Part shown: positions 35,057 to 45,076 of the stretch, piece by piece
Numbering within the stretch: the stretch's first letter is position 1
Layout of the letters: each line of letters begins with the position of its first letter
Source: Dysgonomonas sp. BGC7
GTDB lineage: Bacteria; Bacteroidota; Bacteroidia; Bacteroidales; Dysgonomonadaceae
Assembly (NCBI RefSeq): GCF_001261735.1
Contig: NZ_CVRP01000001.1
Location: 186,001 to 250,000 of the forward strand
Length of the DNA stretch: 64,000 nt
Direction of reading: 5' to 3'
Notes under the pieces: model-generated
The model's database searches: none
What the model saw: only the letters and a program-made list of their open reading frames with translations
Told to the model about the DNA's origin: nothing
Made by a program: the position numbers and the translations under genes

Positions 35057-38000
35057 ATGATGAAAACTATGGAAAAACCAACAGACAAAATTGCTGTTTG
35101 TTGTAGTAAGGCATCGAAATGCCTGAGAGGAAGGCTATTCCTTCTCTTACTTGTTTTGTCGGGTTTGACGACTTCCGTTTTTGCCCAAACGGCCCGTGTC
35201 AATTTAAATTTTAAAGACACTCCTGTTACAGATATTTTACAGGAAATCAAAAAGCAAACACAATTGTCTATTGTGTACAATGTTAATGACCTTGATCTAG
35301 CTAAAAGCATATCTATAAATGTGCAAAACGAGGAAGTAGGTAACGTATTGAAACAAATACTGTCACCGCTAGATTTGACTTATTCTTTTAAAGACAATCA
35401 TATTATATTGGCGAAAAGAGAAAAAGGAAAAGATGTGAAAGCTGACATTCCGGTTACCGTTACGGGAACTGTTATTGATGCAAGTGGAGAACCTCTAATA
35501 GGGGTGAGCGTAAAAGTACAGGGAACAACACATGGAACTGTGACTGATATTGATGGTAAATTTTCATTGAAAGCTTCTGTCGGCAACAGGTTGGAATTCT
35601 CTTATGTAGGATATACAACACAAAACATCAGAGTTGCTGATGCTAATCCACTAAAGATAACAATGGCTGAAAATACACATTTGATGGATGAAGTCGTTGT
35701 TACAGCTTTGGGTATCAAAAAAGAAGCAAAATCATTGTCTTATAATGTGCAACAGATTAGTGCCAGTGAGGTTACTAAAGTGCCGGATGCCAACTTTATC
35801 AATAGTCTTAGCGGAAAAATAGCCGGGGTGACAATCAACAGTGCCTCTTCCGGGGTAGGTAGTGCTTCACGTGTGGTAATGCGTGGTACAAAATCTATAT
35901 CGGGAAGTAATAATGCCTTGTATGTGATAGACGGAGTGCCTATGTTTAACGTAGAAAGAGGTGAAATCACAGATCGTTTTTCCGGAGCAGGACAGTCCGG
36001 AGATGCTCTTGCGAACATTAACCCTGACGATATTGAAAGTATTTCGGTACTTAGTGGAGCCTCTGCTGCTGCATTGTATGGTAGTGCTGCTGCTAACGGG
36101 GTTGTTATGGTAACTACAAAGAAAGGTCAAGAAGGAAAGACTTCTATCAACTTCTCTAATAGTACCACCTTCTCTGAAGCTTTGGTATTGCCTGATTTCC
36201 AAAATACTTACGGAACATCTAGTGCAGGAGATTTTTATAGCTGGGGTGATAAAAGCGCTACACCTTATTCTTATTCTCCAAAAGATTTCTTCCAGACAGG
36301 ATATTCCTTGACTAACTCGTTGAATCTATCTACGGGAACAGATAAGAATCAGACTTATGTTTCTGTTGGTAATATGATGGCGGAAGGAATTATCAGGAAT
36401 AATGACTACAACAGAATTAATTTTACATTCCGTAATACGACTAAATTCTTGAATGATAAATTGATTCTCGATTTGCAGTATACATTGAGTAATATTAAGG
36501 AAGAAAACATGGTTGCTCAGGGTGAATATCACAACCCGATTGTTCCTGTTTATCTTTTCCCTGCAGGAGAAGATTTTCAGAAAGTAAAAGCATTTGAAAG
36601 ATACGATGCATCGAGAAACTTCCCTGTACAGTATTGGGATTACGATGACGGTATGGGACTTCAAAATCCTTATTGGGTAACAGATAGAGAGCTGTTCCAA
36701 AACAAAAAGAACCGTCATATGACTACAGCATCCTTGAAATACGAACTCACAAAGGGAATCAACCTGTCGGGACGTTTCAAATTGGATCAGTCAAATGAGA
36801 AATCTGAAAAGAAATTTAATGCATCAACAAACAATCTATTTGCTTCTAAAACCGGATACTATTCGTTAGATAATGTTACTAGCCGTCAGATGTATGGAGA
36901 AGCATTGTTGAATATAGACCGTTATTTCTTAGAAGATAAACTAAATCTGATTGCCAATATTGGAGCAAGTATTGATGATATTCGCTTCGATCGCGATCTG
37001 TATGGAGGTAAACTCGCTAAAGTACCTAATATGTTTTCATATAGCAATGTGGCGAGATCAACTGCTGAGGCGATTCAGACTGGTTACATTAAACAAAAAC
37101 AATCTGTTTTTGCCAGTATGCAATTAGGTTATAAGAGTATGGCGTATTTGGATGTTACAGCCCGTAACGACTGGCCATCGACACTAGCTAATACTAATAA
37201 CTCTTCGTTCTTTTACCCTTCTGTCGGTTTGTCTGGAATTATAACAGAAATGTTCAAGATCGACACATGGGTGATGCCATATATGAAATTGCGTGTTTCT
37301 TACTCTGAAGTGGGAAATGAACCGTTGTATCATATTACTATTCCAACTTATCTTGTGGCAGATGGTACACCATATACTCAAACAAGGCTGCATAACCCTT
37401 ATTTGAATCCTGAGCGTACAAAAGCATGGGAAATAGGAGCTAATTTTGGCCTTTTCAAAAATAAACTAAAGGTAGACGCTACATTATACAAATCAAGTAC
37501 CTACAATCAGATATTTGATGTGCCTCTAGCTGCCACTTCTGGATATACAAGTATCTTCCTGAATGCAGGAAAGATCGACAATCGTGGGATTGAACTTTCT
37601 GCCAGATATGGAGATAAGATAGGCAAATTCTCATGGAGTACTTATCTTACTTATTCATTGAATCAGAATAAGATAGTTAAATTAATTGACGAGAATACAA
37701 AAAATCCTGTAAATGGAGATGATATTACATTACCATCATTCGATATGGCCGGAACAGGTAACTATCGTATCTCTCTCAAAGAAGGTGGATCAATGGGCGA
37801 TATATATGTAAGTTCGATAAGAACAGACGAACATGGTGTTATCTATGTCGATCCTCTATCCAATAAAGTTGTGGCAGAGTCTAACAAGTTTATCTATGCC
37901 GGTAACGCTGCTCCAAAATACAACCTTGGATGGGGTGGAGATTTTGGTTGGAATGGTATTTCTTTAAGTTTCTTAGTGTCAGCCCGTGTAGGTGGTGTTG

Positions 38001-38410
38001 TGGTATCTAATACACAAGCTCTTCTTGATTATTATGGAGTATCTAAAACGACAGCTGATGCTCGTGATGCCGGAGGTGCTTTGGTTAACGGTTACCGTAT
38101 TCCTGCTAAAGATTACTATCAAACAATTGGTGCACCTAATGGTGGAGCTGCTTCTATGTATACATATAGTGCAACTAACGTACGATTGGGAGAACTTACT
38201 TTGGGCTATGATGTGCCTGTCAGCAAATGGACAAATGTTATTAAGGGATTGAATGTGTCGTTTATCGGTCGAAACTTATTCTTCTTGTATAGAAAAGCAC
38301 CTTACGATCCGGAAGTAACAGCCAGTACAGGAACATATTTCCAAGGGATAGACTATTTTATGCAGCCAAGCCTTCGCAATCTTGGATTTTCTGTTAAACT
38401 TCAATTCTAA
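35057..38410 (+). CDS. susC: SusC-family TonB-dependent transporter with STN signalling domain
   Basis: 1117 residues. Signal peptide to about VFAQ (44). STN domain at about 47-120 (ARVNLNFKDTPVTDILQEI, NVLKQILSPLDLTY), which contacts the anti-sigma factor. Carboxypeptidase-regulatory-like domain at about 134-205 (VTGTVIDASGEPLIGVSVKV). Plug from about 210 (DEVVVTALGI, SLSGKIAGV, GSNNALYVIDGVPMFN). The remainder is the barrel, ending GFSVKLQF. It imports oligosaccharides across the outer membrane and reports their presence to the sigma/anti-sigma pair encoded just upstream. Three near ATGs (35057, 35060, 35069) could start it. Paralogue of the partial SusC at the window start. Confidence 0.97.
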   Translation: MMKTMEKPTDKIAVCCSKASKCLRGRLFLLLLVLSGLTTSVFAQTARVNLNFKDTPVTDILQEIKKQTQLSIVYNVNDLDLAKSISINVQNEEVGNVLKQILSPLDLTYSFKDNHIILAKREKGKDVKADIPVTVTGTVIDASGEPLIGVSVKVQGTTHGTVTDIDGKFSLKASVGNRLEFSYVGYTTQNIRVADANPLKITMAENTHLMDEVVVTALGIKKEAKSLSYNVQQISASEVTKVPDANFINSLSGKIAGVTINSASSGVGSASRVVMRGTKSISGSNNALYVIDGVPMFNVERGEITDRFSGAGQSGDALANINPDDIESISVLSGASAAALYGSAAANGVVMVTTKKGQEGKTSINFSNSTTFSEALVLPDFQNTYGTSSAGDFYSWGDKSATPYSYSPKDFFQTGYSLTNSLNLSTGTDKNQTYVSVGNMMAEGIIRNNDYNRINFTFRNTTKFLNDKLILDLQYTLSNIKEENMVAQGEYHNPIVPVYLFPAGEDFQKVKAFERYDASRNFPVQYWDYDDGMGLQNPYWVTDRELFQNKKNRHMTTASLKYELTKGINLSGRFKLDQSNEKSEKKFNASTNNLFASKTGYYSLDNVTSRQMYGEALLNIDRYFLEDKLNLIANIGASIDDIRFDRDLYGGKLAKVPNMFSYSNVARSTAEAIQTGYIKQKQSVFASMQLGYKSMAYLDVTARNDWPSTLANTNNSSFFYPSVGLSGIITEMFKIDTWVMPYMKLRVSYSEVGNEPLYHITIPTYLVADGTPYTQTRLHNPYLNPERTKAWEIGANFGLFKNKLKVDATLYKSSTYNQIFDVPLAATSGYTSIFLNAGKIDNRGIELSARYGDKIGKFSWSTYLTYSLNQNKIVKLIDENTKNPVNGDDITLPSFDMAGTGNYRISLKEGGSMGDIYVSSIRTDEHGVIYVDPLSNKVVAESNKFIYAGNAAPKYNLGWGGDFGWNGISLSFLVSARVGGVVVSNTQALLDYYGVSKTTADARDAGGALVNGYRIPAKDYYQTIGAPNGGAASMYTYSATNVRLGELTLGYDVPVSKWTNVIKGLNVSFIGRNLFFLYRKAPYDPEVTASTGTYFQGIDYFMQPSLRNLGFSVKLQF

Positions 38411-38415
38411 TAAAT

Positions 38416-40032
38416 ATGATTATGTTAACAAATAGATTATATAAATATGCTAAACTGATAACCACAAGCGTTATTGTTGGCACGTTTACCATGGGATGTA
38501 CTGACTCATATATGGATTATAATGAGAACAAACATCAGGCAAGTGAATATCAGATGTCTTTGGACAACCTTAAGACAGGAGCCTTCTTTTCTCAAATGCA
38601 ACGAAATGTAGTAATATTTAAAGATGGAGTAAATGCAAGTAGTGACTATCAGGTTGCTCAAGGGCTTTCTTCCGATCTTTATGCCGGATATGTAGCTCCA
38701 ACAGGAACATGGCTCGGTGGTGTACATAATGGATCGTATGCATTTCAGACAGGCTGGATTGCTCAGATGTTCGAAAAACCATTTGTATATGTTATGCCTG
38801 CATGGCAATCAGTTTCGAAAATTTCTAAAGATCAAGGACTTCCTCATATAGCTGCTTTGGCCACAGTTGTTAAAGTTGCAGGAATGCATAGAGTTGCAGA
38901 TACATATGGTCCTATCCCTTACGTTAACTTTGGAGGAGGTGAATTACAGAGCGGATACGATTCGTTAGAAGATGTCTATAAAAAATTCTTCGAGGAGTTG
39001 GATAAATCAATAGATGAATTGACTGCTTATGTAATAGGTAATCCGGGAGTCAAAATCATGGAAGACTTCGATTATGTGTACCAGGGTGATGCTACAAAAT
39101 GGGTGAAGTTTGCTAATACTTTAAGACTTCGTTTAGCAATGCGTGTAGTATATGCAGATGCTACTCTAGCTCAAAGAGAGGCTGAAAAGTCAATAAATAA
39201 TCCTATTGGAGTGATTACTGCATCTAATGAAAAAGCAAGTCTGAAGCATTCGTCAGATCTTATCTATTATCACCCATTGTGGGAGATAAAAGACTTTAAT
39301 GCCGGAGAAGCTAGAATGAATGCCAGTATGGATGCTTATATGAATGGATATGCAGATCCGCGTCGTGCTAGATACTTTACTCCTGCTGTTTCGGATGGAG
39401 GATATCATGGCGTACGTTTAGGTATTGTTACAACAAGCTGGGGTGATTATGTAGGAAACAAAATCTCGAGCTTCAATATGGATCAGAGCTCTACAGAAAT
39501 AGTTTGGATGAGTGCTGCTGAATCATATTTTCTTCGAGCAGAGGGAGCTATACGTGGCTGGAGTATGGGAGGCACTGCCCAAGACTTTTATGAGAAAGGT
39601 ATTGCTGTTTCTTTCGAAGAAACAGGAGCCGGAGCAGCTACTACTTATATTGCCAGTTCTGCCACTCCTGCGGCTTATGTAGATAATGCTAAAGGTTCGA
39701 ACGGAATGGTTGCCCCTAGTACTATTGCTATAAAATGGTCTGAAACAGATACTAATGAAAAGAAGCTGGAACGTATTATTACACAAAAATGGATTGCTAT
39801 GTTTCCTAATGGACCGGAAGGTTGGGCTGAATTTCGCCGCACCGGATATCCTAAGCTATTTCCTGTAGTAAGTAATAGAAGTAACGGTACTATTAATACA
39901 GATATTCAGGTTCGTCGTATTCCATACCCACAATCGGAGTATAATAAGAACGAAGCAGGAGTACAATCTGGTATAGCTAAACTTGGAGGTGCCGACAATG
40001 GAGGTACTAAACTATGGTGGGACAAAAAGTAA
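38416..40032 (+). CDS. susD: SusD/RagB-family glycan-binding lipoprotein of PUL2
   Basis: 538 residues; lipobox FTMGC, then DSYMDYNENK. Family segments match the PUL1 SusD: ATVVKVAGMHRVADTYGPIPYV, KWVKFANTLRLRLAMRVVY, YMNGYADPRRARYF, VWMSAAESYFLRAEGAIRGWSMGGTA and EGWAEFRRTGYPKL (each shared nearly residue for residue). It caps the SusC barrel and captures glycans at the surface. It lies 5 bases after SusC. Ends in GTKLWWDKK, as its paralogue ends in ATRVWWDCK. Confidence 0.96.
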   Translation: MIMLTNRLYKYAKLITTSVIVGTFTMGCTDSYMDYNENKHQASEYQMSLDNLKTGAFFSQMQRNVVIFKDGVNASSDYQVAQGLSSDLYAGYVAPTGTWLGGVHNGSYAFQTGWIAQMFEKPFVYVMPAWQSVSKISKDQGLPHIAALATVVKVAGMHRVADTYGPIPYVNFGGGELQSGYDSLEDVYKKFFEELDKSIDELTAYVIGNPGVKIMEDFDYVYQGDATKWVKFANTLRLRLAMRVVYADATLAQREAEKSINNPIGVITASNEKASLKHSSDLIYYHPLWEIKDFNAGEARMNASMDAYMNGYADPRRARYFTPAVSDGGYHGVRLGIVTTSWGDYVGNKISSFNMDQSSTEIVWMSAAESYFLRAEGAIRGWSMGGTAQDFYEKGIAVSFEETGAGAATTYIASSATPAAYVDNAKGSNGMVAPSTIAIKWSETDTNEKKLERIITQKWIAMFPNGPEGWAEFRRTGYPKLFPVVSNRSNGTINTDIQVRRIPYPQSEYNKNEAGVQSGIAKLGGADNGGTKLWWDKK

Positions 40033-40046
40033 TTCAAAAATTAAAA

Positions 40047-41003
40047 ATGAATATTATGAAATTTAGAATTATATATTTAATCGCAGTTACGGTGGCAGCA
40101 TTAGCTTTTGTCAGTTGCGATACCGATGTCGAGACTTTAGAAATACAGAAGCCATATACGTATAGCGAAGAGTATTATGCTGCTTTGCGTGAATACAAAA
40201 AATCTGACCATCAGATTAGTTATGCGTATTATGAAGCGTGGTCTCCTGTAGAAGGTGTAGAAGGAACAAAATATCCGTCTTCTTGGGGCGAACGTATAAT
40301 GGGATTGCCTGATAGTATTGATATCGTAAATCTATGGATGGGAATACCCACAGCAAGTACACATCCTCTAGCCTATCAGGATATGAAGTTTTGTCAAGAG
40401 AAGAAAGGTACTCGCTTTGTAATGCATGCTGATGCTTCTCACTACAGACATAAGTTTACTGTTGATGGAAAAGAATATGATATGGGGAATAATCGTAACA
40501 ATCTTAACGATGAAATGATGGCTGCATATGCAAAATGGATTGTAAATCAGGTACTAGAACCGGGTCTTGATGGTGTAGACGTAGACTGGGAAGGCTGGGA
40601 ATCTCCCGATTTGTCAAGGTTAATAAAAGAACTGGCCAAATATTTCGGGCCAAAGAGTCCAGATCCGAGTAAACTGCTTATAGTTGACTTTTTTAGTCAT
40701 GTTCCGCCAACAGATATAATACCTTATTGCGACTATTTTGTCAGCCAGTCTTATTCTAATCAGACCGGTGGTATTTATCATCCATCTGGTTTTCCTTACG
40801 AGAATATGATCTATTGCGAGTCATTTGGTGTTTTCTATGCTGATGGAGGCAAACTCCTTGACTATGCAAGGTGGCAGCCGGCAACAGGTCGTAAAGGTGG
40901 CTGTGGTGTTTTCTTCTTAGGAAGGAATTACTATTCTGCATCGGGTATTCCTTATAATGAATTCCGTCAATCTATTCAAATAATGAATCCTGCAGCTCAT
41001 TAA
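40047..41003 (+). CDS. GH18 endo-beta-N-acetylglucosaminidase-like lipoprotein with intact active site
   Basis: About 318 residues from MNIMKFRIIYLI; lipobox FVSC. The GH18 signature is complete: LDGVDVDWEGWE, with D175, D178, D180 and catalytic E182. The substrate-side strand YCDYFVSQSYS and a C-terminal barrel follow. The family at this locus position cleaves the chitobiose core of N-glycans, here presumably the complex type given the GH35, GH29 and GH20 enzymes downstream. A frame extending to 40014 would overlap susD and has no signal peptide at its start, so ATG 40047 (or 40056) was preferred. It is homologous to the inactive protein at 3465, which has S, L and Y in place of D178, D180 and E182. 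Confidence 0.88.
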   Translation: MNIMKFRIIYLIAVTVAALAFVSCDTDVETLEIQKPYTYSEEYYAALREYKKSDHQISYAYYEAWSPVEGVEGTKYPSSWGERIMGLPDSIDIVNLWMGIPTASTHPLAYQDMKFCQEKKGTRFVMHADASHYRHKFTVDGKEYDMGNNRNNLNDEMMAAYAKWIVNQVLEPGLDGVDVDWEGWESPDLSRLIKELAKYFGPKSPDPSKLLIVDFFSHVPPTDIIPYCDYFVSQSYSNQTGGIYHPSGFPYENMIYCESFGVFYADGGKLLDYARWQPATGRKGGCGVFFLGRNYYSASGIPYNEFRQSIQIMNPAAH

Positions 41004-41028
41004 TATTCACTTTAAATGGTAAATTAAT

Positions 41029-42246
41029 ATGAAAACTAAAAATATATATATTATTCTCTTATGTCTCGTAGCCATCTTAGGCTCTTGTACAGGAGATGAT
41101 AAATTTGATCCTAACAAAAACTATCTGATGTTTACAGGTACCGAGAGGGAACCTTTTGTTCAGTTCCAGTTAGACGATACACCATCATCTCATACTGTAA
41201 CTACTTCTTCTACACGAAAATTGACAGAGAATGCAATTGTTTATTATGAGATAGATAATGCTGCACTCGAAGAGTATAATCAGAAGAATAAGACTACTTA
41301 TTTTGCTGTGCCCGAGTCATCTGTGAAATTATTGGAAAATCACGATACCATTTATGCTGGAAAGGCTGCATCTACAGGTGCCAGAGCTCAGATTATTTCT
41401 ACAGAAGATTGGGTAGATGGACGTACGTATGTTGTTCCTGTATCGGTTAAGAACATATCGGGAGGAAGTCTGGAAGCGCTAAATTCTTCTAAGACTGTAT
41501 TTCTGAAAGTTTCTCGCAAAATAATGTTCAGTTCATTGGATGTTTCGGATAATAATTTGTACAGTGAATTTTTGTTTGAAAAATCAAAACAAGGATTTAC
41601 TCCTATTGATCTTCCTCAATTTACCTGTGAAATAAAAGTATATCTTACCGAAAGCAAGCCGGGTAGAATCAGACGTTTATGTAACTGGGGTGGTGTAAAT
41701 GGACAAAATATGCTCCGTTTTGGAGAATCTGGTATGGATGGGGATCAGTTGCAATGGGTTTCTCCTGCCGGTAGTATTCCTTCCAAAACCTTATTCTCGC
41801 CTAATAGATGGTATACTGTCTCTTTAACTTTCGATGGAAGCAGATATACAATGTATGTTGACGGGGTAAAGGATAACGAAATCAATGGCGGAGATAAATC
41901 ATTTAAATTCACTAAATTTGAAATAGGAATGTCTTGGGCTGGCTATACTTCTTCTCAGCGAGTAAGAGGTAGAATTTCTGAGATTAAGCTATGGAAGAAA
42001 GCTCTCGTATCAAGTGAAATTCAGCTTGGAATGTGCGGTCTCGATCCTAAGACAGAAGGGCTTGTTGCTTATTGGAAAATGAATGAAACATCAGGAGCTA
42101 TTTTCCATGATGCTACAGGGAATGGCTATGATATAGATTGGTCTGATACTTGGCGTTCTCCGAAAGAAGATGATGTTTATCAGCCATACAATAAGAGCAG
42201 TTATGTGAAGTGGCTTAAGGATGAGAAAAACGAATGTTATCAATAA
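41029..42246 (+). CDS. DUF1735 + LamG-like surface glycan-binding lipoprotein of PUL2
   Basis: 405 residues; lipobox LGSC. DUF1735-like sandwich at about 35-165 (NAIVYYEIDNAALEEYN, RTYVVPVSVKNISGG), then a LamG/concanavalin-like domain at about 175-375 (RWYTVSLTFDGSRYTMYVDGV, RGRISEIKLWKKAL, EGLVAYWKMNE). Same architecture and same place as the gene at 4511 in PUL1. Expected role: holding glycan or glycoprotein at the cell surface near SusCD and the GH18 enzyme. Last gene before a strong terminator. Confidence 0.88.
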   Translation: MKTKNIYIILLCLVAILGSCTGDDKFDPNKNYLMFTGTEREPFVQFQLDDTPSSHTVTTSSTRKLTENAIVYYEIDNAALEEYNQKNKTTYFAVPESSVKLLENHDTIYAGKAASTGARAQIISTEDWVDGRTYVVPVSVKNISGGSLEALNSSKTVFLKVSRKIMFSSLDVSDNNLYSEFLFEKSKQGFTPIDLPQFTCEIKVYLTESKPGRIRRLCNWGGVNGQNMLRFGESGMDGDQLQWVSPAGSIPSKTLFSPNRWYTVSLTFDGSRYTMYVDGVKDNEINGGDKSFKFTKFEIGMSWAGYTSSQRVRGRISEIKLWKKALVSSEIQLGMCGLDPKTEGLVAYWKMNETSGAIFHDATGNGYDIDWSDTWRSPKEDDVYQPYNKSSYVKWLKDEKNECYQ

Positions 42247-42364
42247 TAGGTAACTCTATTGATAATAAGATATTCAAGACTCTTTTAGAGTCATAATAAA
42301 TTTTCAGTTTTGTTCAATCTTTATACTGAGAATCAGATGTAGATAAAGATTTATTTGGTCTATC

Positions 42365-42407
42365 AAAGAGGCGGTTTCCTTCTAAACCGAAAACCGCCTC
42401 TTTTTTT
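42365..42407 (+). terminator. Terminator after the PUL2 surface operon
   Basis: Perfect 13-bp inverted repeat (AAAGAGGCGGTTT at 42365-42377, AAACCGCCTCTTT at 42391-42403) with a 13-base loop and a run of seven T (42401-42407). It separates the surface-protein genes from the exoglycosidase genes, as the 8661 terminator does in PUL1. Confidence 0.92.
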
Positions 42408-42426
42408 ACTATAACATTAGTATTTC

Positions 42427-43164
42427 ATGAAAAACAATTTTTTATATCTATTTCTAATGTTTTTTTTCAGTGCAAATCTTTTTGCACAAACTCCATCATC
42501 TCAACTCTCATATGATAAGCGTATCCACGACTTTGGAGAAATACAAGAGAAGGATGGAAAAGTATCCCATACATTTATTTTTACCAATACCAGTAAAGTT
42601 CCTGTTGTAATAGGTGGTACTCATAGCGGTTGTGGTTGTACCTCGACAGACTATACTAAAGAACCTATCAAACCAGGTAGTACAGGAAAAGTGACAGTAA
42701 CATATAATCCTGCAAATCGTCCCGGCTTTTTTTCTAAAGAAATAGTTGTTTTTTCTAATAATGCGAAAAACTATACCCGTATATGGGTAAAAGGAACAGT
42801 AGTTCCTTCCTTGCGTCCGGTAGAAGAAGACCATCCATACAATCTAGGAAGTGGACTTCATTCTAGTCTCAAGGTACTTACTTTTGGTTCTGTGAAAAGA
42901 GGCGAAAGCAAAGAAATAGGCATGTTCTATGCCAATAATACAGAAAAAGAAATGAATCTTACCTTTATTGTAGAAGGTAATCATTCCAATATAACGTTTA
43001 CTAATCCGGGCAAACTAGCGCCGAAAGGAAGAGGGAAAATAAACTTCAAATATACCTCTTCATCTAAAAAACAAGAACGCTTGACTTTCAATATCTATCC
43101 TTATGTGAACGAAAAAAAAACGTCAACCCCGATAATTGTTAAAGTAACTGAAATAAGTGATTAA
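42427..43164 (+). CDS. DUF1573 (immunoglobulin-like) exported protein
   Basis: 245 residues; Sec signal to about LFAQ. First DUF1573 domain at about 25-130, with the characteristic THSGCGCTSTDYTKEPIKPG segment and VTYNPANRPGFFSKEIVV. A second, more diverged Ig-like domain at about 145-240 (TFGSVKRGESKEIGMFYANN). DUF1573 domains are ASPM/SPD-2/Hydin-like Ig folds of unknown biochemical role, common in this phylum. It is the first gene of the exoglycosidase operon, starting 20 bases after the terminator, so it may be a periplasmic or surface partner of these enzymes. Confidence 0.85.
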   Translation: MKNNFLYLFLMFFFSANLFAQTPSSQLSYDKRIHDFGEIQEKDGKVSHTFIFTNTSKVPVVIGGTHSGCGCTSTDYTKEPIKPGSTGKVTVTYNPANRPGFFSKEIVVFSNNAKNYTRIWVKGTVVPSLRPVEEDHPYNLGSGLHSSLKVLTFGSVKRGESKEIGMFYANNTEKEMNLTFIVEGNHSNITFTNPGKLAPKGRGKINFKYTSSSKKQERLTFNIYPYVNEKKTSTPIIVKVTEISD

Positions 43165-43180
43165 TTATAAGATATATAAC

Positions 43181-45070
43181 ATGAAGTTTAAAAGTGCTTT
43201 TTATTTACTATTTTTCTTCTCTGCTTTTCTCTCTTTCGATGGTGTAGCTCAAAATAAACACACATTTGAAATAAAACAAGGCAATTTCCTATATGATGGT
43301 AAGGCAATCCAAATTCATTCGGGTGAAATGCATTATAGCAGAATACCCCATCAATACTGGCGTCATCGTATGCAAATGTTGAAGGCAATGGGGTTGAACA
43401 GCGTTGCCACATATGTATTTTGGAATCATCATGAAATTTTACCCGAACAATGGGACTTTGAAGGGGATAAAAATCTGGCAGAGTATATTAAGATTGCAGG
43501 AGAAGAAGGCTTACTTGTTGTCTTGCGCCCGGGGCCCTATGCCTGTGCCGAATGGGAATTTGGAGGTTATCCATGGTGGTTGCAAAACATATCCGGTATG
43601 GAGCTTCGCAGAGATAATCCGGAGTTTCTGAAACGTACAGAAATTTATATTAATCGTTTATTTAAAGAAATAGGACACTTACAGATAACTAATGGTGGTC
43701 CTGTAATTATGGTACAGGTGGAAAATGAGTTTGGCTCTTATGTATCACAAAGGAAAGACATTCCTCTAAATGAGCATCGTAGTTATAATGCAAAAATAAA
43801 AGACCAGTTAGTTAGAGCTGGATTCAATGTCCCATTGTTTACCTCGGATGGAACATGGTTATTCGAAGGCGGAGCTATAGATGGAGTATTACCAACGGCT
43901 AATGGAGAAGGTAATATTCTAAATCTGAAAAAAGCAGTTGATCAGTATCATGGCAATAAAGGGCCTTATATGGTAGCAGAATTTTATCCGGGATGGCTTG
44001 CACATTGGGCAGAACCACATCCGGCTATAGATGCTTCTAATATTGCCCGACAAACAGAGGAATATCTGAAAAATGATATTTCATTCAATCTCTATATGGC
44101 TCATGGAGGTACAAATTGGGGATTTACCAGTGGAGCCAATTACGATAAAAAACATGATATACAACCAGATCTTACCAGCTACGATTACGATGCCCCTATA
44201 AGCGAGGCGGGGTGGGCAACACCTAAGTTTGATTCGTTGCGTGCTGTGATTAAAAAATATGCTCAATATGATATTCCGGATATACCGGCACCTTTCTCTA
44301 CAATAGAGATACCATCGATAAAGCTAACAAGAGTTGGTGATGTATTGAGTATTCTCGAAAAGCAGAAAAGTGTTCAGAGCACTACTCCTCTTACATTCGA
44401 ACAACTGAATCAGGGATACGGATATGTTTTATATTCTCGTAAGTTTAACCAGCCTATCAGCGGCACTCTTGATGTATCAGGATTGCGTGACTATGCTGTT
44501 GTCTATATCAATGGAGAGAAAGTAGGAGAACTGAACAGGTACTATAATAATTATACTATGGAGATTGATGTCCCGTTCAACTCTACCTTAGAAATCCTTG
44601 TTGAAAATATGGGGCGCATCAATTATGGACCTGAAATAGTAAACAATAAAAAAGGTATAATAAGCCCTGTAAAGATTAATAATATAGAGATCGAAGGCAA
44701 CTGGGAAATGTACACATTGCCAATGCAGGAAGCTCCTGATTTAGATAATATAAAAAAGAATGATGTGTTTAATGTACCTGCTAAAACGAAACAGTTACAA
44801 GGGAAACCTATTATTTATGAAGGAGTTTTCGACTTGTCCGAAGTCGGAGATACATTCCTTGATATGGAAAATTGGGGAAAAGGCATTGTGTTCATCAACG
44901 GCATTAATATCGGGCGTTATTGGCATGTAGGCCCACAACAAACCCTGTTTATTCCCGGAGTCTGGCTTAATAAGGGGAGCAATAAGATTGTAATATTTGA
45001 GCAGATCAATAGTGAGTTGAAAAGTGAAGTGAAAACAGTGAAAACCCCTGTTCTGAATAAATTAAAATAA
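43181..45070 (+). CDS. GH35 beta-galactosidase
   Basis: About 629 residues; signal peptide to about DGVAQ. GH35 landmarks: IHSGEMHYSRIPHQYWRHR, GLNSVATYVFWNHHE, LRPGPYACAEWEFGGYPWWL, acid/base Glu in MVQVENEFGSY, nucleophile Glu in MVAEFYPGW. Downstream beta-sandwich domains end in the WGKGIVFINGINIGRYWHVGPQ jelly-roll typical of the family. It removes terminal beta-linked galactose, consistent with antennae of complex N-glycans or mucin-type glycans. The ATG at 43181 is used; an upstream GTG (43157) would overlap the DUF1573 gene by 8 bases and place charged residues before the signal peptide. Confidence 0.95.
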   Translation: MKFKSAFYLLFFFSAFLSFDGVAQNKHTFEIKQGNFLYDGKAIQIHSGEMHYSRIPHQYWRHRMQMLKAMGLNSVATYVFWNHHEILPEQWDFEGDKNLAEYIKIAGEEGLLVVLRPGPYACAEWEFGGYPWWLQNISGMELRRDNPEFLKRTEIYINRLFKEIGHLQITNGGPVIMVQVENEFGSYVSQRKDIPLNEHRSYNAKIKDQLVRAGFNVPLFTSDGTWLFEGGAIDGVLPTANGEGNILNLKKAVDQYHGNKGPYMVAEFYPGWLAHWAEPHPAIDASNIARQTEEYLKNDISFNLYMAHGGTNWGFTSGANYDKKHDIQPDLTSYDYDAPISEAGWATPKFDSLRAVIKKYAQYDIPDIPAPFSTIEIPSIKLTRVGDVLSILEKQKSVQSTTPLTFEQLNQGYGYVLYSRKFNQPISGTLDVSGLRDYAVVYINGEKVGELNRYYNNYTMEIDVPFNSTLEILVENMGRINYGPEIVNNKKGIISPVKINNIEIEGNWEMYTLPMQEAPDLDNIKKNDVFNVPAKTKQLQGKPIIYEGVFDLSEVGDTFLDMENWGKGIVFINGINIGRYWHVGPQQTLFIPGVWLNKGSNKIVIFEQINSELKSEVKTVKTPVLNKLK

Positions 45071-45076
45071 ATAGAC

